Below are positions 26,000-39,406 of a DNA stretch of 64,000 nucleotides, piece by piece. This DNA is from Marchantia polymorpha subsp. ruderalis. Its lineage: Eukaryota; Streptophyta; Marchantiopsida; Marchantiales; Marchantiaceae. Made by a program: the position numbers and the translations under genes. Under the pieces are notes generated by a model that saw only the letters and a list, made by a program, of their open reading frames with translations, did not search any database and had not been told where the DNA came from. Within the stretch, counting starts at the first letter, position 1, and each line of letters starts with the position of its first letter. The DNA lies in contig AP031355.1 in NCBI GenBank assembly GCA_037833965.1, positions 6,163,501-6,227,500 on the forward strand, given 5' to 3'.

Positions 26000-26167
26000 A
26001 TGGCAGATTTTGCTGGCAGCTGTAGCTTCGGCAGAGGCCCAATTCTGATGGAAACTGCTGTTCTCAAGCGTCGCCTAAAATCTAGAGAAAGTTTGCTTCT
26101 CTTTTCAGTCTCAGCGCAAACTGGAAGCCGGTCTTCCGAAAAATACTGGTCCTACTTTCTTTTCTGA
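26000..26167 (+). CDS. Unrecognised small ORF, 55 residues
   Basis: ATG at 26000 to TGA at 26167. The product is basic in the middle (LKRRLKSRES) with no clear signal peptide or domain. It has better codon texture than the surrounding AT-rich sequence and could be an exon of a lost host gene. No function is assigned. Confidence 0.2.
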   Translation: MADFAGSCSFGRGPILMETAVLKRRLKSRESLLLFSVSAQTGSRSSEKYWSYFLF

Positions 26168-26184
26168 ATATTGCCATCCTTACA

Positions 26185-26420
26185 ATGTACCTTCACATGT
26201 GTTATTTCATGTGCTGTGCTATTATCTTGGCTGTGGTCTCGCTCTATTCACCACTAGACATATGGAAATTCCATCCGTACGAAACTTATTGGATGAATCT
26301 TAATCCCAGTGCAAATAATACTGCGACGTGTCATCTGGGACTAACCACTCCACGATTCCAGCATTTGACTTAGTGATCGATACTCGAAGCAGCGGTCCGC
26401 ATAGGGATGTGTATGTCTCA
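26185..26420 (+). pseudogene. Possible A1 aspartic protease relic
   Basis: A short frame from 26185 starts with a hydrophobic, signal-like segment (CYFMCCAIILAVVSLYS). It later reads LGLTTPRFQ, and in the next frame FDLVIDTRSSG. That order resembles the first active-site region of plant nepenthesin-type proteases (LGTPP...LVIDTGSS), with the Gly of DTG replaced by Arg and a frameshift between the two parts. The match is short and was read by eye. Confidence 0.35.
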
Positions 26421-26520
26421 AAGGCAAATTATAATCAGTAGAAAGATTTCAATGTGATTATTTCTATAAAAAGTATTCAATTCTAATTCTCATTCTGAAA
26501 TTTTATGAACGAAATAGTTT

Positions 26521-26800
26521 TTAGTGGGTGAAATTTTGGACAGATTATTTAAACAAATTGATGAAATCGAAATGGTGTTGGAATGTGCATGCTCAGGGCT
26601 TTCTTATTTGACAGTATTTGGCTCTGTTGGCACGCGATGCTACCGTGAAGTAGACAAGTTCTCCGCGGCGCATTGTTTGACTTTCTGTATATTTCTAAGG
26701 TTAGAAAATTACATACCTTTAAATGGACCCAGAATTTGTTGGGACACTCTCGGCTCGATATCCTCATACCACAATGGGTTCAACTGCCTTGGACTCGAGT
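26521..26800 (+). pseudogene. Peroxidase relic joining exon 2 to exon 4
   Basis: It reads FKQIDEIEMVLECACSG (late exon 2) and, after about 20 diverged residues, DKFSAAHC (start of exon 4: GQVHCG region), then a piece like NITDP. Exon 3 and the flanking introns are absent, so this copy either lost exon 3 or derives from an RNA that skipped it. Diverged and not functional. Confidence 0.7.
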
Positions 26801-28193
26801 GAGGCACGAGTGCACTTGTTATCCAATCCGGGTCACCAATGAATGATTGATGATACACTCTCGGCTCTATATCCTCATATTAAAAATTTGTTCGCACGAC
26901 CTAAACTCAAATATGGAATTTCCAACTACTTGAACTCAGAGCAAATATATTTGGATCGGAAAGAGATTTGATGCCACTGGATGAAGGAAAATCAATTTTC
27001 GTTTATACATCTTCGCGTCTCTGTCGTTAAAGGTTTCATATATCCCGCATCATTGTGAAACTATGATCCATATGGATCACTTCTGGATGTTTCTACATCT
27101 GCAGTTAATGTAGACTGTCTAGAACCTGCAATTGCTTACTACCACTAAATTCTCCACTGAGGTGGAAGATTAAAACCAGTAATGAATTCAGAATCGTCCC
27201 GATTGCTAGAACGCTACTTCCATTTCCAAATCTCAAAAAAGGATCCACTGAGATGTGAGATAAGTATATCAATAAATTATCCAAAAAGTAACCAAACCGT
27301 TATCTCTCGCAACTACCTACTTTCACATCAATTGACATCCTAATACAACAGGTCATGCTGAATACTACCATCTAGGAGAATTGGAATAAAAAATGTTAGT
27401 GCGGAGTACATTCACAGTATCTTAATGAAAACCTTGAATTTTCTTCTCTACAATTGAGTCAAAACAGACTGATACTGTCTAAAACTAAACAAACACATAC
27501 TTTTGCAAATTCTAACAGTAAGGATGCAAAGACACTTTTTCGCATATTTGGGGTCAATACGTGGACGACTACAGATTATTACTAGTAGAAAAAAACTTTA
27601 CGAGATCCAAACTGGCCATCTTATAGGAAAGGAAATAGGCAGTCATCCTAAATGCACGAAAATGGATTCCATTCAGCAGCAGAAGACAAGGCAGATCATA
27701 AAATGTATTAAATTGTAAGACAAATCCAAAACACGCATGCGGAAAAAGGCGGGAGGAGCTCGCATTCCAGCCAAACGGAATCACATGCAAACCTTCTTGG
27801 AAGTTTCTTATCTTATGGTATCGAATGATACAAACAAAATCACTCACGTTTGACGTTTCTGAACAAATTAACTCTATTCTATGATGTGTCTGCAGTTTCC
27901 GACGTCACTTTTGCGTACTCGTGAGCTTTACTATTTGAACAGTGAAAGAATCGGTCGAGGAAGTTCTTAGTCATCCTTGCTACCGAATCAATGAACTCCA
28001 TTACATCTCTCCTCTCCATTGCTTAAGGATCATGCGTTGCTTCCTGAGAAGGGAGCACACATGGTCCGTTACTCTTTCTGGATCTAAAGTACACATGTTT
28101 GCGAAGTGGGATCTGTAATGAATATGACGACACCTAGCTTCCATGGCTGCACTAACAGTTACCATATTGTATGCTAAGCGTCATTACATTCAG
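26801..28193. other. Upstream region of peroxidase 3, duplicated from gene 1
   Basis: From about 26960 it aligns with 14660-15748. It includes the paired blocks near 27208 (AGAACGCTACTTCCA), 27890 (TCTGCAGTTTCC) and 28027 (GGATCATGCGTTGCTTCCTGA). No gene is seen. Confidence 0.6.
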
Positions 28194-28308
28194 TCATGGC
28201 CAGCTTGCTGTATTAAAATAATTCAATATTTTATAATATCAGGGAAGACAAGCACAGCGTGGAGGAGATTATTGGTGCCGCTTGCAATCCTAAACTCAGA
28301 TATAAAAG
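28194..28308 (+). promoter_or_regulatory. Promoter of peroxidase 3
   Basis: TCATGGCCAGCTTGC at 28194-28208 and TATAAAAG at 28301-28308. The likely leader intron is 28377-28561. Confidence 0.7.
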
Positions 28309-28686
28309 ACCATCGAAAGGAATGACTAATCACAAGTTGGACAAGCTCCATCTGATCTTTGACCTCAATTCAGCTCGTGAGTTTTATCTCGTTGCTTTAC
28401 TCAGGCGCAGAGGCTGATTTCGGATCTTGTTAGCTCAGCAAGTCTCAAAGTTTGATTTCTCCTGTGATTCTTTCTTCGTGTCCAGTCTTAGGAATACTCT
28501 GTCGAGCATGCACATCGTATCGTCTTTCTTTCTCTAAATCCCAAATCATGGCATTGTGCAGGAAGGTGAGTCTGATCAACTTGCGTGATTGGACTGCCTT
28601 CGACTGGGTACGAGGTCGAGATCGTCCACTTGTTGACAAGGCCCAGACCTCCTTGGGGGAGTGCAGTTGGCATTGTTTTAGCTACA

Positions 28687-30308
<1,622 letters not shown>

Positions 30309-32143
30309 ACCAGTGATGATTATTTGGAATATTCCATTGTTTGTAAGTAATTTTGGCGATCGGGTCACACTCCCGGCAGCCTTCAATAAGATGCTTGTTT
30401 CTTTCAGGACACTGAGGATTGTAGAATCAAGTAAATTAGTCAACAAAAGTTCGAATCTGTGGTGCGCCTTGGCTTAAGTCATATGTAATATTTGCAACTA
30501 CAGGATAACATATCACTAGCGATGGGTGTAGATACAAATGATTTAGATGAATCTCATTCTTTGAATGACACCGAGGCCAACCTTGTAACTACTCCTTCCT
30601 GTGTAATAAATCCATTACCATTGATTCGAAGGGCATGACTTTGTGTTGCAGTTTCGAACTACGTCAAACATTGCAAAGCTAATTTCATTCATAAATGCAA
30701 ACTGAAACGCCTTGATCAAAGGAATTAAGAATGTAGAGGGTTAAAGTAGCAGAACAAAGTATGTCCGATGGATGTATCGAGAGGCAAGGACATGATGTGT
30801 AGTCGGGATCAACGTCGAGATGTCGAGTTTGATTCCATTGAACATGAAGGAATTATAAGAATTGATGACAATCAAATTGCTTCAAATTATGCACGTAACA
30901 GCTATATTGGTCTTTCGCTAGCGTTCGATTGACTTCTGCTTCTTTAATCTTATTAAAATATTAAGAAGTGTGGATAACTCAGAAATTATTCATCTTCATC
31001 CATGCCAGTGAATCATAAGAACTCAGCCAACGATTGAAGAGTTTTTTTAAAATAACGCCTGAGTATTAGCTAAGTATGGACGACAGAACTAACTAGTGCT
31101 GGTATTGCTCGCACAACTGCAAGTAGTTACAAGAAACAGTAATTTAAATATATTACCATAAATCTAGGTTCCAGGTTTTTATTTATACGGTTTTTTGTTC
31201 CTCGAGATCATTTCTCAAGGAGATGAGTGAAGTCTGCAAGGAGAACACATCCAAGTGAGATCTACTCGTACAACTCATAAACACCTTACTGGCTTCAGTT
31301 CAATAATGGCTCGCATGGCTTTTTGTCTGATAGCACTTCAATCATATGAGACAAAACATGAGAAATTTTAGATGCAATGTAACTCTTCCTTGTCTCTTCC
31401 AAATATTTAACAGTCACATGGTTCTTTCACTCTACAGTGTATACAACTACCATCGTGCCAAACTCATGTTTCAAAAATGGTCTCAGATCTAATCTGCATC
31501 ATGAGGTTACTGATAGCAGCTCAAGGGATCACATTGTCCTTACACTATGATCACTAGATCATGACAGGACTTTCTCTTTCAGTATTAAATCATGCCTGTG
31601 TTCTCAAATTCTATGAGCTAGATGTACAGGTTCAAACATCAACTGAGAACTTTCCAGACACAGAGATGATAACCATATAAAATAGATTTCTGACATATAT
31701 GGTACATCTGAGACAGAAACGGATATCTTCAAATTCCTGGCTAGTTCATATAGGCTCAATAGTGCAGTAATATATGGATTCATTTTACACTTTATCTAAA
31801 CTAGGAAAATGCATACAAGAAAATTCACTTTTCTCCATCCAGTGGCTTCTTATCTTGACCGTTGCGTCCCGATCCATGATATATCAACACCACGGAGTCA
31901 AGCCACTTTCGATGTCCATATTCTCATCAAACGACTTAATTTCTACTTCTGACACACACTTGCAGCCACAATGTCCCAAGTGCCTTCAACTCAAGCGTGC
32001 ACTTGTGATCAAATCCATATTGCAGATGAATGATGATAAATTTACTTTTCAGATAAACAAATTCCTTGCATTTGCCTTAAATGCACGGAGCACGAGCGTG
32101 CTTATTACAGATCGAAAGGGATCCCGCTAAAAGCTGACACCCA
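30309..32143. other. Gene-free stretch after peroxidase 3
   Basis: The first 300 bp are the shared peroxidase 3' flank. From about 30650 to 32143 no gene or repeat is recognised; an open frame at 31774-32130 has no recognisable product. Confidence 0.4.
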
Positions 32144-32850
32144 CTAGTTTTCTGGTTTAGTGAAGGCGCAATGGTTTCTCCAGCCGTGAGGATCAGAACT
32201 CGGAATGTTTCCCATCTTAATAATTGCGGTGACAAGCTCGAGCAGATATGTGTTGGGATCCTCTACCGCCTTGATGGCTTATTGCATTCCCAAAGTGCCA
32301 GAGTTCAAAAGGTTTGAGTATTCAGTGTAGTTCAATTTGTCGAGGTGAACAATTCGAGGCCAACGGGAGTGTTCTCAGGGCATTCAGCCTTCAGCATTTC
32401 AGTGCTCAAGGCTGAAATTTGGGGTCCATAATGTTTTGACCATGTACATGTACATACGCTCGAAAAATAAATACATGTACATACACGAAAAATGCGCCGT
32501 AGAGAAGTTGTCCAGAATGATGTCTACTGGAGCAGGGAGTAGACTTGTTTTGAACATAGAGGAACAATTGAACAAACTAGCAAACAAGAGACAACGCTAC
32601 GTGCTCACGCTTCACGCTCTTTGAAAGTATGTTGTATTGAGGGACACCGATTCCAATTTGAGGAAGAACACACCTCGTAAGCGACAAGACGATCGTGTCT
32701 TTGGCATCGAGTCCAACTTCAGCCAAGCTTTCATCCAGCTTACTAAAGTTGTCTCTCTTGTCCGGTAAGCTTCTGCGAACGGACGATAAACTTGTCATCC
32801 TCCGCCGTGAACTTCAGTGAACGTGAAGGACTGGTCTTCATGACTCATGA
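32144..32850 (-). pseudogene. Divergent peroxidase relic on the minus strand
   Basis: Minus-strand translation shows the end of exon 3 (SLPDKRDNF and AEVGLDAKDTIVLS, 32820-32690). Then an exon 4 start with an altered haem-ligand region follows (near 32560-32490). The C-terminus, at 32340-32144, has IKAVEDPNTYL, IKMGNIP and HGWRNHCAF, ending in TAG. Frameshifts and stops interrupt it. It is clearly more diverged than the three intact genes and lies head-to-tail against them, so it is an older family member. Confidence 0.75.
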
Positions 32851-33246
32851 GGCAAAAATCCTCCTTCTTGAACCATAATTTGGCCATCTGATGTCTCCAT
32901 GTGTGTACAAGATTGACGTGGCGATATTTGCAATTGGACTGTGACAAGCCGCGAAGAAAGGGAGATATGAGCCTCGGCAGGGAAGTACAGTTTGTACGAG
33001 CTCGGGATTTACGCGCAGTCAAGATTAGGTTGACTGATAGTTGTCAAATGTCCGGACCAGATGTCCATCCAGTATGGAAATTCAGTAACTTTAGCAGGAA
33101 AGTCATTGGATGTGGTTTTCTGCGCTGAGAAACTAGGATGAACATCATTTGGCTTCATGTGCTTGGATTCGAGCTAATCTTTGGTTTGGATTTTCAAATA
33201 AGTTTTGCTCAAGGAGTGTGTAAGTGAGAACTGCGGGTTACCTAAG
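32851..33246. other. Unassigned sequence
   Basis: It may include diverged upstream exons of the minus-strand peroxidase relic, but none can be shown. Nothing else is seen. Confidence 0.3.
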
Positions 33247-33605
33247 TTCTGGATCCCTGTGAACTACATGAAATAGCGAGACTCATATCCCCCAAGGATC
33301 GAACGAATCGGGGATATTAGCAGCAGAAACACCGAATACACTTCGCATGAGAATCTCAACCTACTACTTTTTTTTCTCTACAAAATTATTCCTTAATTTT
33401 GATCCAACTCCACTTTCAAATAGTAGGGTTTTGGATCCCTGTGACTACATGAAACAGCGAGACTCATATCCCCCAAGGATCGAATGAATCGGGGATATTA
33501 GCAGCAAAAACATTGAATACACTTCGCATGAGATGCTCAACCTATTAACGTCTTTTTCTCTACAAAATTATCCTCAATTTTGATCCAACTCCACCTTCAA
33601 AACAC
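33247..33605. repeat. 182-bp tandem duplication
   Basis: Copies at 33247-33428 and 33429-33605 share GGATCCCTGTG, GAGACTCATATCCCCCAAGG, CGGGGATATTAGCAGCA and TTTTGATCCAACTCCAC. They differ by a few substitutions and small gaps. Confidence 0.85.
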
Positions 33606-34435
33606 TTTTTATGGTGATAAACCTAAAGTTACCTACCCGATGACACAGATTCTAGGATTGACGTTGTCATCTTTTCTTTTAAATCATAAAGCAATTATAA
33701 TTTTTCTAAAATCATTCTTTTTATGATAATGAGACAACACATCTGAAAATGATTGATAATATGAAGAAAGTTAATTTAAGACTTAGATTATTTTCCTTTC
33801 ATCACTAATCTATCCTCGAAGGATTCTGAAGACCAATGATAAAATTACCAAAAAATTAAAATTTAAAAATACTGAATTGAAAATTCAACACCACATCGGT
33901 GTTGAATTTTCAAATCAGCATTTTTAATTTTAAAACTCATGAGTTTTACGGTTTCACACAATTTATATGTTAACCTTTTAAGATAAAATTGTTTGAAGAG
34001 TTCAAATAACAAAGAAAAATTATCATATTCATCTATCTTTTTTTAGTCAATTAAAGTATAACAATATTTTAGTTCTAGAATATAAGTCACAACTAATCAT
34101 GACTATTTTAATTAATCAATTAAAATTATATCATTGAGTCAAACCGATGAAAATTGAAAAATAATTAAAATATTCATTCATCAATAATAAAATTTTCTTA
34201 AAAAATAAATTTTTGATAAACGTAAGACGACGATGTAAAAAAATTGATTCAAAAATAAAAATATAAAATCTTAAAAGTAGAGACATCAACAATGAATAAA
34301 CTCTCTATTATATAGTTTATTCAAACAACTAAAGGAGTTAATTTTCATCTTCATCGTTCAATGCACAATTAGTATTGGATTATCAAGAAAAATTTAATGA
34401 GTACATAGATTGTTTATGTGTCTTTACTGACTTAA
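33606..34435. other. AT-rich gene-free stretch
   Basis: Low-complexity AT-rich DNA with one strong hairpin (33878-33912). No gene. Confidence 0.5.
33878..33912. repeat. Perfect 15-bp inverted repeat
   Basis: Arms TGAAAATTCAACACC and GGTGTTGAATTTTCA flank a 5-nt loop. It could be the core of a miniature element or a chance-enriched AT hairpin; no flanking TSD was recognised. Confidence 0.7.
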
Positions 34436-34439
34436 CAAA

Positions 34440-35185
34440 AACTAGCAAAGTCAATCTTCATCTAATAAGTAAATTGATTGATGATATGTTATTCCACACT
34501 AATTAGCACAATCAGTTTTCATGTAAAAAGTAAAGTGATTGATGATGTGTTATTCCCAACTAGCAAAGTCAATCTTCATCTAATAAGTAAATTGATTGAT
34601 GATATGTTATTCCACACTAATTAGCAGAGTCAGTCTTCATGTAATAAGTAAAGTGATTGATGATGAGCTATTCCCAACTAGCACAGTCAATCTTCATCTA
34701 ACAAATTAGTTTTATCTAACAAGCAAATTGATTGATGATGTATTATTCCCAACTAACACACTAATTAGCACAACCAATCTTATTTAACAAGAAAATTGAT
34801 TGATGCTGTATTATTCCCAACTAACACACTAATTAGCACAACCAATCTTATTTAACAAGCAAATTGATTGATGATGTGTTATTTTCAACTAACACATTAA
34901 CTAGCACAATCAATCTTTACTTTAACAAGCAAATTGATTGATGATGTGTTATTTTCAACTAACACATTAACTAGCACAATCAATCTTTACTTTAACAAAC
35001 TAATTGATTAATTATCTATTATTCCCATCTAACACACCAATTAGCACACTCAATCTTTACTTAACAAGAAAATTGATTGTTGATGTGTTATTCCTAACTA
35101 ACACCCCAATTAGCACAGTAAATCTTTACCTAATAGACAAAAGAATTTATGATGTGTTATTTCCAAATAACACACTAAAAATTAC
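34440..35185. repeat. AT-rich minisatellite, about 12 units of 56-75 bp
   Basis: Degenerate tandem units each contain AATTGATTGATGATGTGTTATT or a close variant, then CCCAACTAACACAC, AATTAGCACA and TCAATCTT. Spacing between the ATTGATTGATG cores is 56-75 bp. Units vary in length and sequence. Confidence 0.85.
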
Positions 35186-35393
35186 ATATATTGTATAGGT
35201 GGCACTGTGGATATTCTATTATCATTTAGTGTACTCAAATTTGAGTAACTTCTATTTTAGTTTTAATTATGTAAAGATTATTAAAAATCTTACTCGTTTT
35301 TAGTATACAAGGTTCTTGTTGCACATAAGTTCAAACTTCTAAATTATCAAAGGTACATTTGCTAGATTTTTAGCTTATTTCCAAGTTGATCGT

Positions 35394-35723
35394 ATGATGG
35401 ATAAACTTTCCATTGAATCAAATATTGTACTTTGGGATTTTTATTTCCCTATCTTGAGTATATTTTTTATCTCAAATTCTTCATCATTTGCTATCAAAGT
35501 TGGGAGAGGAAATGATGCTCGTTGGATAGAGAATTGTTTTGGTCATGGTACATGTTTTTTAGTGGTGACAGATAAAATACCGTATGTATTTTCAAATGCG
35601 ACGGAGGTTTCAACTTGTATGACATTTCACCAACACACTTCAAAACAAAATGTAACAATGAATCTAGTATTTAGCTTTGGTACTTTTACAAGAGACAAAT
35701 TTCTCGTAGATAATCCAACATGA
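35394..35723 (+). CDS. Unrecognised ORF, 109 residues
   Basis: It runs from ATG at about 35394 to TGA at 35723. A hydrophobic segment lies near residues 15-33 (YFPILSIFFISNSSSF), and a mixed C-terminal half includes several Phe and Cys. No homologue is recognised. It lies between a minisatellite and a decayed gypsy element and may be a chance frame or a piece of that element. Confidence 0.2.
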   Translation: MMDKLSIESNIVLWDFYFPILSIFFISNSSSFAIKVGRGNDARWIENCFGHGTCFLVVTDKIPYVFSNATEVSTCMTFHQHTSKQNVTMNLVFSFGTFTRDKFLVDNPT

Positions 35724-35749
35724 TTTTTTAACTCAAAAATCAATTCTCT

Positions 35750-38452
35750 ACGATGAACATCTACATGCTGTTTTGTCAATTTTGAGCTATCAACAATTTC
35801 TCCTTGATCTAAAATTGTACTCTAAAAATATGCTCCACAAACTTGTTGATTGCTGCAACTTTGATAAAAAAACTCCTCTACTTTCAAAAATCTCATAGAA
35901 CTTGAGGAACTTGTAAGATGAACATCATACATGTGTTAAAATGAAAACACTTTTGTGTACGCATTAATAAAATTGTTATATAGAAGATAATGAAAAACAT
36001 GTAATTGTGACTGCAGCAACTCCCCTTGAACAAAGAAAACGACCAAAAAACTCTGCTAAAAAATGTAAATTCCACAAGAGTCAAAAAAGTGTCTCACTTT
36101 CTAATATGAATGCTCGTAACATATATTCTATGATTATAAATGCCCTTTCTGTTTGCTCATTAGTTTGACTATGATGGTTGGTTGACATTGTTAGTTTTGT
36201 TTTAAAAAACTAAACCAAGTGAATAATCATATCCGCAAGTAACATTTTGCTTAAATCACGATTCATAAAAAAAGCATCTAAATACAAGTGAGCTAGTTTT
36301 GGTGCTGATAATTTTTTTTGAGTTTGACTGATGTGAATCATCTTACTCAATTTATCCACAAAAACCAGCATTAAATAAGAAATATCCTAAGAAAATCTAT
36401 GGTGATTCACATACGAGATACATGATAACATGTTCCCATCGCTGTTCGGGAATAAGAAGAAGAGGTTATAAACCTATAATGATTTAATTACTTGTTTTGT
36501 TTTGTTCACAAGCAACACAACTTCAAACATAAGACTCTACATCCTCACATATTTTGGACCAATAGTTCATTTTTTCTATGCTCTCCACGGTTTGCTACGC
36601 ATTCACATAATTTGCAATGACTTTGTTGTGACTTTAGGCCAAAATCATTGTGCGGAATTTTCGATCTCGTGAAATCTATATATGTTGTTTGTAGATAACA
36701 AAACCTCAACAATTCTTGATCTTTGCAAATTATATTACTCAACTGGTATCTTTACCCTACTTTGTGTCATCTTATTACATCGATCAATCTATATTTTCAC
36801 TTCCACAACATGATTCAAACAAATACGTTTGAAAGCATTCGCAAATTGCTTCTTATATTTCACATAGATAATTTTCATGTTGAAACGTTGATGTCATTCT
36901 GCCCATCAAATTTGTTGTTTAGATAGATACTTCCGAGATTCCAAATAAACCAAGGTGTTATGATTGATCTTCACCCAACATTTTATCATCAAAGTAATGC
37001 TTTTGGTATTTTGTTGCCAACACAATGGTTAATTCTTTTAATTCTGTTGTGTAATAATTTTGTTTCGCCAACATCAATTTTTGAGAATAGAATGCAATTG
37101 GATGTAATCCATCCTTCCATTCTTGTTGAAGTATGTCACCCACCGTTGTAACTGATATGGTAGTAGTCAACTTGATAAGACGGTTATGATCATACTATTT
37201 GAGGATAGATTTGCATAACAAAGCATCTTTCAATAATTAAAAAGCTAACTCTTGAACTGTTTTCTATCTTCATTTTTGATGTTTCCCTAGCATTGAAATC
37301 AAAACCAGAACTAAGCGATCAACATCTTTCACAAATCTACAATAGAATCTAGTGAATCTTACAAAATTCATCAACTGAGTTTGATACTAAGTTGATGTTC
37401 AATTCTAAATAGCATCTATACTCTCACGCATTATTTGTATTCCTATGGCTATAATTCTATGACCCTAGAATTTTCTTATTTTTCAAATTCACATTTTGAA
37501 GCTTTGTGATACAACTAATCGTCTCTCAACACTTGAAATATTTCTTGTAAATGAGTTTTATGATCGTTCAAAATTCTGTTATACACCAATATATCATCTA
37601 GGAAAATTAATGAAAAATTTATTTAGATCAGGGCAAAAGACATCGTTCATCAATACCATGAATGTAATTGATGCATTAGTGAGACCAAGAGGCATCAATA
37701 GGTATTGAAAGTGGCCAAATGTAATACTAAAAGTAGTCTTGTGGACATCTTTATCTACTATTCAAATTTGATTGTTGCAAATCTAGCTTGACAAAATATT
37801 TTGCAACTTGAAGTTTATCAAAAAAATCATCCGTATAAGATAATGGAGATTTGTTTTTCACCATTTTCTAATTCAATACATGTTAATCTATGCATAGTCT
37901 CATATATTTATCTTTCTTCTTCACAAAGAACACTGGAATCATTTTGAGTGAAACATTTGGTGGAATCAATCCCGTATTCAACATCTTCTAGACTTGAGCT
38001 TTGCATTCTTCCAATTTGTTCAGAGTCAAATGATATGGAGCTTTGCAAGTTTGTGTCCTTTCAAGTATCAACTCAATCTTGTGATCCACTTGATTCTTTG
38101 GTATTGATACTATATGTAGATTGTCTAGAAAAGCATATTTATATTACATAGAAATATCGTTCAAGGACTCTGAGATGTAAAGTATGTCCGTGAATCCAAA
38201 ATTTCTTATAAATTTAAGTAAACATACATCATCTCAATAATAGGATGTTTTATTTATCACAAATAGTGTAGCTTTTTATTCTCATCTAAAGCTATTTCCA
38301 TAGATCTTCCAACCACTACTTGTTTTCACATTTATTCTCCAATCTATTCCATATTATATTGTTTCATCATTGACATTCCAAATATGACATCATATTGAAT
38401 TAAGCGAATTATTCTCGATTCAATGCTCTCATTGTATCTGTTTCAGACCACG
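35750..38452 (-). mobile_element. Decayed Ty3/gypsy pol (chromovirus-like)
   Basis: Minus-strand order: the protease end (about 38420-38380, YDVIFGM), the reverse transcriptase with PVFFVKKKD (about 37940) and the MPLGLTNA region (about 37680), RNase H (HPIAFYSQKL, 37140-37060), and integrase remnants (about 36720-36100, including TNEQTERAF). Many breaks; old. Element A3 is inserted at its edge. The chromodomain-bearing end now at 52779-53272 and 56374-56526 may belong to it or to a second copy. Confidence 0.8.
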
Positions 38453-39380
38453 TGTAATAACCCACTAAAGGCTAAAACTGCAATATAGTGGTAGAAAGGT
38501 CGAACCCACAGGGACAGAGGAACACACAGGGTACAAAGTGTCACGTTTTAACAGACTATTGAGGAGTTTGAATTCTCAGGCAACTGTCACTCCCAGAAAT
38601 ACTGCAAGTGTCCACTCGGAGCGCACTCGGAGGTCGCACAGTGCAGCGTAACACACACACACACACACCTGAAACTACAGAAACACAACCCAGAGATCCG
38701 TTAGGACCTCTACTTCAAGATTTCAGGGGGAAAGTCTCTCAAGAGCACACTCGGCAAAGCTGCGGGCAGTGACTTCCAACTCCGGCTTTTACAACACTTC
38801 CACTAGCTTGCTGCTAGTGTAGGAAACCCGGTTTGGACCGCCTACTTCGGATCGAAGTCACTCCTACGCGGTGAACAACACTCTCAACTCACAAAACGCG
38901 CAGAGAACACAGGTCCGCACTGAAGGACTCACTGAGAAACATTCCAGTAACACAACAACAGTCTATTGAAGAGTTTGAATTCTCAGGCACTTGTCATTCC
39001 CAGAAATACTACAGGGGTTACCCTCAGGGCACCTGCTGCAGCGTAACCTGAATTTACAACCAAGGCTTACACGAAGTAGCAAAACTTCACTTTGGCATTC
39101 AGGGGAAAAATCCCAAGGGAGTACAATCAGAAGAAACACTCGAAGGTGTAGGGGCGAAACTGTTCAAGTATCTAACTAGTCACTGGCTCTGAGCATCGGC
39201 AGTCACCCGTAGGTGCAGATCCGAACTACTCAAGTCTCTAACCAATGTACTAGCTCTGAACATTCGGCCGAAGGCCTTCAGCTACAAAATGCGGAACGCT
39301 AAGTTGTAACTCCTCATGCGTGGTGACAGAACTCAAGGACACAAACACGCAAAGGAAATGGGTTCCTGATCTATACTGAT
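38453..39380 (-). mobile_element. 3' LTR terminal part of A3
   Basis: R/U5-like end of a family-A LTR ending GTGGGTTATTACA at 38453, almost identical to 47423-48350. It contains the internal duplicated block and a shorter (AC)n run than the 5' LTR. Confidence 0.88.
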
Positions 39381-39406
39381 CTATATAATGGGAGTTACCA
39401 CGTGCG

